A stretch of 64,000 nt of DNA from positions 23,403,668-23,467,667 of the forward strand of contig NC_089234.1 in NCBI RefSeq assembly GCF_963924675.1. The letters run 5' to 3'. Both the position numbers and the translations under genes were made by a program. Numbering within the stretch: position 1 is the first letter of the stretch; the number at the start of each line of letters is the position of its first letter. Positions 36,588 through 47,064 of the stretch are shown in pieces. The notes below the pieces were generated by a model, which did not search any database, was not told where the DNA came from, and worked only from the letters and a program-made list of their open reading frames with translations. This DNA comes from Phocoena phocoena. Its lineage: Eukaryota; Chordata; Mammalia; Artiodactyla; Phocoenidae.

Positions 36588-38413
36588 GCTAGTAATGAAT
36601 TCAAAACTGAAATCAAGGAAACAATCCCATTCACCATCTCATCCAAAAGAATAAAATACCTAGGAATAAACCTACCTAGGGAAGCAAAAGACCTATACTC
36701 AGAAAACTATAAAATACTGATGAAAGAAATCAAAGATGACATAAACAGATAGAGAGATATACCATGTTCTTGGATTAGAAGAATCAATATTGTGAAAATG
36801 ACTATACTACCCAAAGCAATCTACAGATTCAATGAAATCCCTATCAAATTACCAATGGCCTTTTTCACAGAATTAGAACAAAAAATTTTACAATTTGTAT
36901 GGAAAGACAAAAGACCACAAATAGCCAAAGCAATCTTGAGAAAGAAGAATGGAGCTGGAGGAATCAGGCTTCCTGACTTCAGATTATACTGTGAAGCTTC
37001 AGTCATCAAGCAGTATGGTACTGGCACAAAAACAGAAATATAGATTAATGGATCAGGATAGAATGCCCAGAGATAAACCCACGCACCTATGGTCACCTAA
37101 TCTATGACAAAGGAGGCAAGGATATACAATGGAGAAAAGAGAGTCCCTTCAGTAAGTGGTGCTGGGACAACTGAACAACTACATGTAAAAAAATGAAATT
37201 AGAACACTCCCTAACACCATACACAAAAATAAACTCAAAATGGACTAAAGACCTAAATGTAAGGCTGGATACTATAAAACTCTTAGAGGAAAACATAGAC
37301 AGAACACTCCTTGACATAAATCACAGCAAGATCTTTTCTGACCCACCTCCTAGAGTAATGACAGCAAAACCAAAAATAAACAAATGGGACCTAATGAAAC
37401 TTAAAAGCTTTTGTACAGCAAGGGAAACCATAAACAAAATGAAAAGATAACCCTCAGAATGGGAGAAAATATTTGCAAACAAAGTAACCGACAAGGGATT
37501 AATCTCCAAAACATACAAAGACCTCATGCAACTCAATATCAAAAAAATAAACAACCCAATCAAAAAATGGGTGGAAGATCAAATAGACATTTCTCCAAAG
37601 AAGACATACAGATGGCTAAAAAGCACAAGAAAAGATGCTCACATCACTAATTATTAGAGAAATGCAAATCCAAACTACAATGAGGTATCACCTCACACCA
37701 GTCAGAAAATCTACAAACAATAAATGCTGGAGAGTGTGTGGAGAAAATGGAGAACAGTATGGAGGTTCCCTATAAAACTAAAAATAGAGCTACCATATGA
37801 TCCAGCAATCCCACTCCTGTGCACATATCCAGAGAAAACAATAATTCAAAAAGATACATGCACCCCAGTGTTCATTGCAGCGCTATTTACTATAGCCAAG
37901 ACATGGAAGCAACCTAAATGTCCATTAACAGAGGAATGGATAAAGAAGATGTGGTACATATATACAATGGAATATTACTCAGCCATAAAAAAAGAACAAA
38001 ATAATGCCATTTGCAGCAACATGGATGAACCTAGAGATTGTCATACTGAGTGAAGTAAGTCAGATAGGAAATACAAATATCATATGATATTGCTTACATG
38101 TGAAATCTAAAAAAAAAGGTACAAATGAACTTATCTACACAACAGAAATAGAGTTACAAATGTAGAAAACAAACTTATGGCTACCAGGGGGTAAGGGAGG
38201 GGAGGGGAGGGGAAAATCGGGAGATTGGGACTGGCATATACACACTACTATATATAGAATAGATAACTAATAAGGACCTGCTGTATAGCACTGGGAACTC
38301 TACTCAATACTCTGTAATAGCCTATATGGGAAAAGAATCTAAAAAACAGTGGGTATATGTATAACTGATTCACTTTGCTGTACACCTGAAACTAACACAA
38401 AGTTATAAATCAA

Positions 38414-38813
38414 CTATACTCCAGGGTGGGGGTCCCCAACACGTGGGCCGTGGACCACTACCAGTCTGCAGCCTGTTGGGAACCGGGCCTCACAACAGGA
38501 GGTGAGCGGCAGGCCAGCGAGCAAAGCTTCATCTGCTGCTCTCCATTGCTCGCATTACCGCCTGAAGCATGCCCCTCCCCTCCCCTGCGGTCCATGGAAC
38601 AATTGTCTTCCACGAAACCGGTCCCTGGTGCCAAAAATGTTGGGGACTGCTGCTCCAGGGGACTTCCCTTATGGTCCAGTGGATAAGACTCCACGCTTCC
38701 ACTGCAGGGGGCCTGGGTTCTATCCCTGGTCGGGGAACTAAGATCCCACATGCCTCGCGGCTCTACCAAAAACAAAACAAAGCAAAACAACAACAGAAAA
38801 ACCCTATACTCCA
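38414..38813 (+). mobile_element. Older CHR-related SINE with 10-bp TSD, split by a hAT MITE
   Basis: The SINE starts with 'ggg' at 38424-38426 and, after the hAT insertion, continues 'gacttcccttatggtcca' from 38661, with a B box at 'gggttctatccctgg', ending in an A/C-rich tail at about 38803. The duplication 'ctatactcca' is exact at 38414-38423 and 38804-38813, inside the L1 3' end. The short body (about 145 bp) and 'gtccagtggataagactcc' head mark an older tRNA-derived cetartiodactyl SINE subfamily than the CHR-2 copies. Confidence 0.85.
38427..38652. mobile_element. hAT-like MITE with 8-bp TSD
   Basis: The left end reads 'tgggggtccccaac' and the right end 'gttggggactgctg', matching the inverted terminal pattern CAGNGGTCCCCAAC. 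The interior includes 'aggaggtgagcggcaggcca' and 'cgaaaccggtccctggtgcc', a common mammalian hAT-type MITE whose family name I cannot give with certainty. The 8-bp duplication 'ctccaggg' is exact at 38419-38426 and 38653-38660 and spans the junction between L1 and SINE. Confidence 0.82.
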
Positions 38814-38850
38814 ATAAAAATTAGAAAAAACTAAAATAAAGTTTAAAGAA

Positions 38851-39049
38851 ACAACGATAAGAAAAAAAGTGAGTGTTAGACCTCCCACACATTTAGACAT
38901 TAGATGTCAGTTTTGATTCTGGTCATTGGAAGTAGTTCCTTTGCACAAATCCAAAGGGGTGATCCTAATAGTGAGAAATGCCAGACAGGACAGGGGAAAT
39001 AAGAGACGGCACAGCCTTTGAGTTCACCTGCAGCTGATCACAACTGGCA
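38851..39049. other. Unassigned sequence
   Basis: No recognised repeat or gene. Confidence 0.3.
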
Positions 39050-39560
39050 TTCTCCTCATGCTGTACCCTCAGCTGGGAAATCTTTCCCACACCTGCCTCC
39101 CTATTAAAAACACTACCCTTTTTCAAAGGTCAACTAAAATGTCACCACCCTGAAATACCTTCCCCAGCCCCGCTTCATAAGCGAACACCTAATACTAACT
39201 GAGTGCTTGTTCCTCAGATCATCTTCCAGAAAACCATTCTCTTATCTCCAATTTACAAGGAAATCAAGGTTTAGAGTAGTCAAAGACTTATTCCAAGTTA
39301 CACAACTAATAAGTGGTTAGAAACGTGGGGTCAAAATGCTTAATGCAACCAGCTAATCCATTCAAATTATATTTATTCCTCCTCTGTGCCCCTGTAAGCA
39401 TGTTGTTTGTATTTTTATTAAAATAAAAACTAGCACAGTCTACTCTGTACTATGGTAAAGTGTATACTCCACAGGCAGCCTCAATAAATTATGAACTCCT
39501 TGAGTTTAAGTGCCATAACTTAGTCATCATTTTATCACCCGTAGCACCCGGTGAGCGCCT
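39050..39560 (+). repeat. L2 fragment containing a minus-strand MIR
   Basis: L2 sequence at 39050-39185 ('gtcaactaaaatgtcaccac', 'aaataccttccccagcc') resumes at about 39360-39560 ('gaactccttgagtttaagtg', 'cgtagcacccggtgagcg'). Between them, about 39190-39350 reads as reverse MIR ('tatctccaatttacaaggaa', 'ttacacaactaataagtggt'). The nesting implies the MIR inserted into the L2 copy. Confidence 0.65.
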
Positions 39561-40657
39561 GATGAAAAGAATATTCTTAATAAATTTTATTCGAATTATA
39601 GAAAATAAGTGAAGAGAAAGTGTGACAAAAATGTCCTTAAAGTTATTTTTGCTTATATTTTTCCACTTTTACCTGGTGTGTGTGTGTGTGAAGTTCAAGG
39701 AAAATGTCAGCCTAAATTCACGTTGAATGCCTAGGTTTTTGCCTCCTGTGAATGGTGTGGAGGTGGCAGATATAGCAGAAGTGGGTACAGGAAGCCACTG
39801 CCATCATTTTATCGAGGAAAAAACCCACCAAATATCTATCGGCTATATCCATAGAACTCCCAGATAAAAAGACAATGAAATTTCTAATGTGCATTCCTAA
39901 CAGAATCCCCTGCACATTTATTATTTGGTATAAATTGTAAGGTGATTTTTTTTTTTTTTTAGCTTTCTCTCCCCTGGCTTCAGCTTTGAGATAAAAAGCA
40001 TTTCATCCCTGGCTCTAGTAGCTCTCAGCAAGCTGTAGGGATTTTAGAGGAATTTTAGCTTCCCTTTCTTTTTCTTTAGTGGTAAGGACTAGACAGATAC
40101 GTTTTTCATGATGGAAACACATCCTGATCCAGGATCAAGAGAGTGGTGCCCTTCTTCAAAACTCAGTGAAGGAAAATAATCTTGAAAGGATGTCTCAAGC
40201 CTTTCCTTGGTCCCAACTGCCAATCCAGACAGACATTCACTTTCTAAGATCAAACCCTGAGCTAGACACCATTTGGCAGCCTCTTGGCTGGATGCTAAGT
40301 TTATTCCACAACGTCCTCAGCTGGAAAACTGTTCTGAATCATTTTCTAAAAGTTTAATGGCCCCACTTCCACCAGGAGTTCTCTGACTCATCTCTCTTAA
40401 AAAGTACAGCAATATGCCTAGCACACTGTAGGTTTTCAGATGAGTCGTGGCCACACTTTATTTCTTTTAAGCAGGTAAACAATGCACCAAACGTGTGTCA
40501 CCTTCCAGAGAAGCAAAATGGAGGCAAAATCCATTTTTTATTACTACTCACTCTGCCTCTGTCCAATTCAGGACCCACGCATCCTTGACTCCTATGTATC
40601 CCAGGGTAATAAGCAACAGGGAGATCTTTCAGTGCACAGGATCGAAGGTAAAACAAC
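39561..40657. other. Unique sequence, nothing recognised
   Basis: A short (GT)n run at 39676-39690 and a poly(T) run at 39946-39960. No gene or repeat family recognised. Confidence 0.35.
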
Positions 40658-40781
40658 TTGGATAAAGTCCTAGCTCTGCAATGCAGTAACTTGATAACAT
40701 TAGACAGTTTCCTGACCTGAGTCTAGTTTTATAAAAGGCACACAGTAGTGTCTGCCTCATGCAGTGGTTGTGGGGATTAAC

Positions 40782-41812
40782 AGCAATGATGCCAAAGAAG
40801 ATATACAGATTGCCAACAAACACATGAAAGAATGCTCAACATCATTAATCATTAGAGAAATGCAAATCAAAACTACAATGAGATATCATCTCACACCAGT
40901 CAGAATGGCCATCATCAAAAAATCTAGAAACAATAAATGCTGGAGAGGGTGTGGAGAAAAGGGGACACTCTTGCACTGCTGGTGGGAATGTGAATTGGTT
41001 CAGCCACTGTGGAGAACAGTATGGAGGTTCCTTAAAAAACTACAAATAGAATTACCATATGACCCAGCAATCCCACTACTTGGAATATACCCTGAGAAAA
41101 CCAAAATTCAAAGAGAGTCATGTACCAAAATGTTCATTGCAGCTCTATTTACAATAGCCAGGACATGGAAGCAACATAAGTGTCCATCAACAGACGAATG
41201 GATAAAGAAGATGTGGCACATATATACAATGGAATATTACTCAGCCATAAAAAGGAAAGAAACTGAGTTATTTGTAGTGAGGTGGGTGGACCTCGAGACT
41301 GTCATACAGAGTGAAGTAAGTCAGAAAGAGAAAAACAAATACCGTATGCTAATACATGTATGTGGAATCTAAAAAAAAAAAAAAAAAAAGAAATTGGTCA
41401 GAAGAACCTAGGGGCAAGACGGGAATAAAGATGCAGACCTACTAGAGAATGGACTTGAGGATACGGGGAGGGGGAAGGGTAAGCTGTGACAAAGTGAGAG
41501 AGTGGCATGGACATATATACACTACCAAACGTAAAATAGATAGCTAGTGGGAAGCAGCCGCATAGCACAGGGAGATCAGCTGGGTGCTTTGTGACCACCT
41601 AAGGGGTGGGATAGGGAGGGTGGGAGGGAGGGAGATGCAAGAGGGAAGAGATATGGGGACATATGTATATATATAACTGTTATTTTGTTATACAGCAGAA
41701 ACTGACACACCATTGTAAAGCAATTATGCTCTAAGAAAAATGTTAAAAAAAAAAAAGAAAGATGGCCCTCACCAAGACAAAAAAAATAAAAAAATAAATA
41801 AAAGCAATGATG
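40782..41812 (+). mobile_element. Young 5'-truncated L1 with 10-bp TSD and a second A-rich tail
   Basis: The body is 40792-41802, flanked by the exact duplication 'agcaatgatg' at 40782-40791 and 41803-41812. It retains the ORF2 C-terminus and the 3'UTR ('acaccattgtaaagcaatta'). After a first poly(A) at about 41745-41756 comes a 22-base non-L1 segment (41757-41778) and then a second, A-rich tail before the TSD. This double-tail structure is the signature of L1 3' transduction. Confidence 0.93.
40792..41372 (+). pseudogene. L1 ORF2 C-terminal piece, frame uninterrupted
   Basis: About 190 codons of the ORF2 C-terminal region read without stop or frameshift to the natural end. The Cys/His knuckle is complete at 40938-40991 with spacing C-X3-C-X7-H-X4-C, unlike the damaged versions in both larger L1 copies here. 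Because the endonuclease and reverse transcriptase domains are missing, the piece cannot act. The undamaged frame shows the insertion is recent or came from a recently active source. The ATG at 40764 lies outside the element and is not a real start. Confidence 0.85.
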
Positions 41813-41867
41813 ACAATAAAGCATTTAGCATAACACTTGTTATATAAGTTTGAGCTGTCTCATAGTG

Positions 41868-42165
41868 CTCTTTTTTTTTAATTATTGGAGTATAATTGCT
41901 TTACAATGTTGTGTTAGCTTCTGCTGTACAATGAAGTGAATCAACTATATGTATACATATATCCCCTCCCTCTTGGACCTCCCTCCCACCACCACCCCCA
42001 TCCCACCCATCCAGGTCATCACAGAGCACTGAGTTGAGCTTCCTATGCTTTATAGAAGGTTCCCGCTAGCTATCTGTTTCACACATGGTAGTGTATATAT
42101 GTCAGTCCTAATCTCCCATTTCGCCCCACCCTCCTCTTCCCCCCTCCCATTATAATAATCAAGTT
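41868..42165 (-). repeat. L1 3'UTR fragment, minus strand
   Basis: Plus-strand phrases 'attggagtataattgctttacaatg' (first part), 'gtcatcacagagcactgagt' and 'gctagctatctgtttcacac' are the complement of the L1 3'UTR seen at 15100-15360 and 41400-41740. A poly(T) remnant at 41871-41879 marks the tail end. Confidence 0.85.
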
Positions 42166-42184
42166 TCTCCCACCAGTATGTCAA

Positions 42185-42415
42185 AGTGAAAAGGCAGAAT
42201 GGACTGGATTCAAGTCCTCACTTGACTGCATAACAGACTTGTGGGCTCAGGCAAGTTCGCTAATATCTCAGTTTCTCATCCTCTCATCTCTCTAAAACTA
42301 GGCTAATAATAATAACCACTTCGCTGTGCAGTTGTAAGCATTAAGCACTAATGCAAGTAAAACCCTTAGCACAGACTCTGACTACAGTAATGCCCTTAAT
42401 AAATAGTAGCATTAA
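42185..42415 (+). repeat. MIR SINE
   Basis: Recognised by 'ctggattcaagtcctcactt', 'gctcaggcaagttcgctaat', 'ctcagtttctcatcctctca' and the end 'gcccttaataaatagtagc'. Confidence 0.8.
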
Positions 42416-43339
42416 AATTTATTAATAGGAATAGGAGTAGTATTATTATTTCTATTGTTATTATTAGTCAATTGTATGCTTTTGGAACAAGAACAGACTT
42501 CTCTGGAGCATCTTTGTCTGGCTTTCCTTAACCGTCCAAGTGGTTTCAGCCAATCCTGATGCTGAGCTCCTAAAGCAACAGATCAGGTGACATTATTTTC
42601 CCACTGGGAAAAACATGCCACTGTGTCAGCAGAGCGGTCAGCCATGTGGCTGAGAAGAATATTTTCATGGAAATTCATAACTGTGCTTCTCAGTCTTGAC
42701 TTGTTCTCCCTCCTCCCTTCCTCTTTCTCTCTCTCTCACTCATTGGGTACATAGGTGCTCGTTATTAATAATAGGAACTTTGATCCTAGGTTTGCACAAT
42801 CCCCATTTACCTTTCCTTCCAAGAGTGTTTAGTTTCTCTCCCTAACTGAGTCGTGTTGGCAAGAACAGACCCCCGACTCTGACTACAGCCCTGTGGTAGG
42901 CGCCTCTTGTTTGTTACATACCACTTAGAGAGAAAAGGGACATCTGTACTCATTCACTCTGCTCGCTCATCTTCTGTTTGCTCCTCAACAAGCAAACGTC
43001 TTATAACCCTCACTCCCAATGTGCGCACCCACATAGAATCCTCTTTCCTCAAATACCCTCTTTCCTGGAAGCTGTGACAATATGTTCTTCTGCTTTAGCT
43101 CCTGCCTCCTTGGCGGTTCCTTCTCAGTCTCTTTTGTGACCTCCTCTATCTCATCCTTATGAGAGATCCTGAAAGTTCTACTTTTCTCTTCATGAATGTA
43201 CGCCTCCTCCAGGGTTCCTGGTCTCCATGAATAGGTTCCCCCGTTTCCTCAAGCCGGTAATCTGGACTGCATCCTTAAAGTCTTATTCTTCTTAATCAAA
43301 AATGACCCCTCCCCCCACCAAAAAAAACCACTTAAGTTC
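42416..43339. other. Unassigned sequence
   Basis: A C/T-rich tract lies at 42705-42740. Parts of 42960-43260 have an L2-like pyrimidine texture but no firm match. Confidence 0.3.
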
Positions 43340-43990
43340 CATTGATTTTACAGTCTTATCATTTCTTGACTCCAGATACATTTCTTTTCCCTATTTCTAT
43401 TGTCCTTGTTTGGGCCACCATATCACTTACTTGAATTACTACAAAAGCTTCTTTATTTCCTGCTATTGCTAAACTTGCTCCGCACTCTTCAAATTCATTT
43501 TCCAAACTATAGCTAAGGTGATCCTCCTAGAATTTAAGTGTGATCGTGACAGCAACACTTAAGACCTATCAATGCTTGCCCTACCTCTCTAACCTTGATC
43601 TATCTCCACCCAACCTCCATGCTCTCGCCATAACGATGATGTCAAGATCCCAGCATACATCTAGGATCTCCTGTTTCCATACACGCTATGTGCTCTTCTT
43701 TAAAAATCTCCTTTTCCTCACTTTCACACACAACATAACTAATTTCTCATTCTGTAAGTTTTGGCGCAGAAGTTGCTTCCTCCAGAAAACCTAACCCATA
43801 CATCCAAGTTTGGATACGGTAACTCTCCTATGTGCTCACTGCCTTGCCCCATGAGAGATTCATCGAAATTGTAATTGCCGACTTTGTGTTCTTCACTATA
43901 CGATTATTCATGACCAACAGGCAAAGAGGACCTGCATCATTCATATTCATATATGTGCCCCCAGCACTGTCACTGGTTCCTGCTCAGTGA
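43340..43990 (+). repeat. L2 LINE fragment
   Basis: L2-like order: 'ttgtttgggccaccatatca', 'caaactatagctaaggtgat', 'ctatcaatgcttgccctacc' and 'ccatgctctcgccataac'. The 84-codon frame 43540-43794 is a by-product. Confidence 0.6.
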
Positions 43991-44757
43991 TGGAGGGAAA
44001 GAGGGAAGGAAGAAAGGGAAATGGTAGAAGAAACCTAATTTGACCTCACGAATAGATGAAGGGAAGGATGCTGTTACAACTTCTCAGCACAGAATATCTC
44101 CAGAGAAATAACTTATTGGTATCTAGGTGAGTTTTATGCCTGGAAATTCACTGCTGTTTGGTCTCCTTTATCATGCCCATGTTTTACTTTTTGTTTCCTT
44201 CCTGTGTTTAATTGCCTACTGACTTCTTTACTCCAAACAAGTAAGTAGATTTGCAGTTGAATAAAGTTGAAATTTCAAGCATACCCGTAAACAACATTAA
44301 ATGCCTTTCTGTTTACAGAAAATAACACAAACTTTTGCCCCTCACATTTTTTGTATTTTTTGTTGCTTTACTCAACATTCTGACCAAACTCTGAACCACA
44401 TGTTCCAATCATCCTGTCCTTGCATCTCAAAAAGCACTAACTCCTACCTGTTCAATTGCAATTACATCCTATCAGCATAAGTGTCTTAACTTTGAATCAC
44501 TGTTTTTTCAGTCCCTAATTATAAAACTGAAGGAAAAAAAGAAACACATAACGCAAAGCCGACAACAAAACGAATTCGAATTCAGGCAACCTCCAGAAGT
44601 TAAAGATCATCATCAAAAAGATGATCATTGACCCAAGTTAGTTACGTCAGTGTGCTTAACTGAAAAAGAGGTTATGGCTAATCATGACAATTCTGATGAT
44701 GACAATGATGGTGATGACATGCATGACAAGGATAATCCATATTTTGTAAACTCCTAT
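43991..44757. other. Unique sequence, nothing recognised
   Basis: A purine-rich patch at 43995-44035 and a GATGAT-rich patch at 44690-44720; otherwise featureless. Confidence 0.35.
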
Positions 44758-44975
44758 AGTATACCAGGTGGGTTGATAAGTCTTTTTACATAGATCATTT
44801 TATCTCATTATTATGATAAGCCCAAAGGAGAGATACTATTAGTATTACTACAATTTCTATCTTACCGGTAAGAAAACTGAGGTTTAAATTGTTAACTAAT
44901 TTGCCAAAGATCTTGTAGCTAATCGATGGGCAGGCCAGATTTCAAATTCAGGCTATTAAACACAAAAGACCTTAT
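44758..44975 (-). repeat. MIR SINE, minus strand
   Basis: Reverse MIR order: 'atagatcattttatctcatt', 'tcttaccggtaagaaaactg', 'gatcttgtagctaatcgatg', 'caggccagatttcaaattc'. Confidence 0.75.
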
Positions 44976-45069
44976 GTTTAACCTCAGGCCAAGGAAATTC
45001 TATCCGTGTGAGCTTAATACTGGTGAAGCCTTAGCGTTGTCTCTTAGGTTTGCAGGGTTTAGCAGGCAG

Positions 45070-45170
45070 AATTACTTATTTCATATTTTGGATATGAAAT
45101 ATGGATATATTATGAGATATATTATGATATATATATTAGGATATTATATTAGGATATATTATGAGACTTC
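45070..45170. repeat. Imperfect (GATATATTA)n AT-rich tandem repeat
   Basis: The unit 'ggatatattatga' and variants recur about six times. It has arisen by slippage and could form cruciform or unwound DNA; there is no sign of an origin or other function. Confidence 0.8.
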
Positions 45171-45414
45171 AGCACTAGGTTGGATCTGGGGAAGAAATTA
45201 GCAGTTTCCACTCATTGCCTTTCTTATTTCAAAAAATTAGAACTCTTCATTTAAAAACTCAAGCATAGTCTTTTTCAAAAGTATCTTTTCAGGTGCCCTG
45301 CATAACACATGATAAACATTAAGTGAGACTTCTGAAATATAAATACTTAGGTATAATTTAGTTTTATTTATAAATTCTTAATTTGTATTAGCAAAGTCAG
45401 AATTTCTCATCAGT

Positions 45415-45580
45415 CTTCTACAAATTATATAACCTCTTTATGCCTCCATATTCTGATTTGTATAATAACATTATCAAACTCATTGGGTTATTATAAATGT
45501 TTACAGATATAATTTAAGTAAAGCACAGTGCCTGGAATATAGTAGGTACTCAGTAAAAGCCAATCGTTGTTATCATTAGA
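45415..45580 (+). repeat. MIR SINE fragment
   Basis: Recognised by 'tcattgggttattataaatg', 'aagcacagtgcctggaatat' and 'gtaggtactcagtaaaagc'. Confidence 0.75.
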
Positions 45581-46059
45581 GTTTACAGACTAGAAACTCC
45601 TTTTACAATTAACTCTACATAGACTCACCCTATAAGTTGGTTTCAAAGCTAGAAAGCAGCTTATTGATAAAATTCTTTTTGACGGCTTATCGTACATCTC
45701 AATGAACCACAGCCAAATTGTTTCCCTAGAAGATTTGTAAGTTTAAGTAAAGGGTAAGTCTGGCTTTGCTTTCCTAGTTTCTAATTAACTATAAAGGTCT
45801 ACTTTTCCTGTTGCCTGCCTTGTTCATTCACCCACGTGGCAGAGAACAGAAAGCTACAAGTAGATAAGTTTCTACAGCAGCAGCATGAATTCCATAACAA
45901 TTTTTTAAACTGTGTTTCTCATTTTTTTCTTTTTTTTTTCCTTTTTTTCATGGCTTTTCTGCCATAGGGTACATGTCAATTTTCTATGCTTAGTGTGTAT
46001 AGGACACAAATGTACACACACAAATACATAAGCATGGCTTTTGCCTGTTTGGATGCTGT
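45581..46059. other. Unique sequence with a T-rich tract
   Basis: A T-rich stretch (45915-45950) and no recognised gene or repeat. Confidence 0.35.
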
Positions 46060-46600
46060 GTGAGAGCCAGAGTATGACCAGACTTCAACCTAGCTGGGTC
46101 CCAGCTTCAACTGTTTTCATCAGAAATTTTAATCTACAACTCTGGACTTCACTAGGTGATGCTTGGCTTCCTTGTCTCTCTGTCTCTACATAGATATGGG
46201 ATGGTTACAAAAAGTCAGAAGCGCTGGCAGAGGTGGTAAGACTCACCGACATTCTTCTTCCAGCTAGGCAGGTTCTGTCACTATTTCTGGACGGTGTGCT
46301 GAAAGAGGTGGTGATATGTATCACTACCAGGCTGACCCAATGGAAGCTCATGTTCAAACCTTCCCAGCATTGTTCTACCTGCAACATTGACAAAAGAGGC
46401 CGTAAGTCCTGGATGGTGCCGCTCTGAGATGGAATGTTTAATCCAACTGGATACTTGAGTCACCACATGGAGAGCTGCTTGCAACTACAGTGGACTTGGT
46501 GTGCAAGATAAATACAGAAATAAATCTTTGATATGTTTATCCAGTGATGTGGGGGATTTTTGTTGCCATGACGTAAACCTGTCCTCTCCTAACTAAAGTG
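46060..46600 (+). repeat. Probable MLT1/MaLR-type LTR fragment
   Basis: The 3' part ('actggatacttgagtcacca', 'agaaataaatctttgatatg') resembles the polyadenylation and U5 region of mammalian MaLR LTRs. The 5' part is too diverged to place firmly, and the edges are guesses. Confidence 0.45.
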
Positions 46601-46671
46601 AAGAATATCAGCCTTGTAGTTTACAAATCCTGGAGCAAGAGAATGTTTCTCCCAATAGTTTTGGCAATGTC

Positions 46672-47064
46672 TTGGATAGGATTCTTTTTTTTTTTTTTTT
46701 TTTAGTAGAGAAAGAATACAGTTTTATTACTGAATGGGTATTAAACCAGAGTGTGATACACATCACAGGCAACCTACTAAGAGATCACAAAGACAGAAAG
46801 AAAGCTGTCCCTTTTATAAAGTCAAGCAGATACAACCCATTACGTACATGCTTTCAAGGTAAACAGTAAGTAATCCTCAGGTCAGAGGACTTGATAGCAC
46901 CATCTGTCACACAGTTCACCCTGAATTTTCCTGGTAATTGAGGTGACCATCTATGTTAGCTAATTAGCTTTATCCAGAGGAAAAACAAATTCTTATGCCT
47001 TTATGACAGAAAGTGGCTTTTACAGCTTGGAGTTCAGTGTTCACTGACGTTGGATAGGATTCTT
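46672..47064 (-). pseudogene. 5'-truncated retrocopy of an unidentified transcript, 15-bp TSD
   Basis: The insert (46687-47049, about 363 bp) is flanked by the exact duplication 'ttggataggattctt' at 46672-46686 and 47050-47064. On the minus strand it ends in about 17 A, and a canonical AATAAA lies about 20 bases upstream of the tail. These are the hallmarks of an L1-mobilised, polyadenylated RNA. It resembles no L1 or SINE I know, and no long frame is present, so it is probably a 3'UTR segment of an mRNA or part of a noncoding RNA. I cannot name the source. A terminal portion of a longer retroelement is an alternative. Confidence 0.75.

Larger units (their letters stand above)
36588..38850 (+). 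mobile_element. L1 3' fragment (ORF2 C-terminal half and 3'UTR), interrupted
   Basis: The fragment enters ORF2 just after the reverse-transcriptase core ('cattcaccatctcatccaaa'), runs through 'taccaaaagcaatctacagat'-like and 'ggagctggaggaatcaggct' segments, and reaches a 3'UTR with a G-rich tract at 38190-38220. The end 'atcaactatactcca' at 38409-38423 resumes at 38804 after a nested SINE and hAT MITE. Frames at 36792-37043, 37193-37450 and 37724-38053 are ORF2 pieces. ORF2 is broken by frameshifts, stops, and two internal deletions near 37700 and 37750. It is older than the L1 at 40792. Confidence 0.92.
40658..41850 (+). repeat. MIR SINE split by an L1 insertion
   Basis: MIR sequence at 40658-40791 ('aaagtcctagctctgcaatg' to 'gttgtggggattaac') continues after the L1 at about 41813-41850 ('acaataaagcatttagcata'). 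The two halves align consecutively to MIR, so the L1 landed inside it. Confidence 0.75.

Noticed and set aside
38427..38652. Possible CpG-rich gene exon or promoter
   Set aside because: Terminal repeats and an 8-bp duplication show it is a hAT-like MITE.
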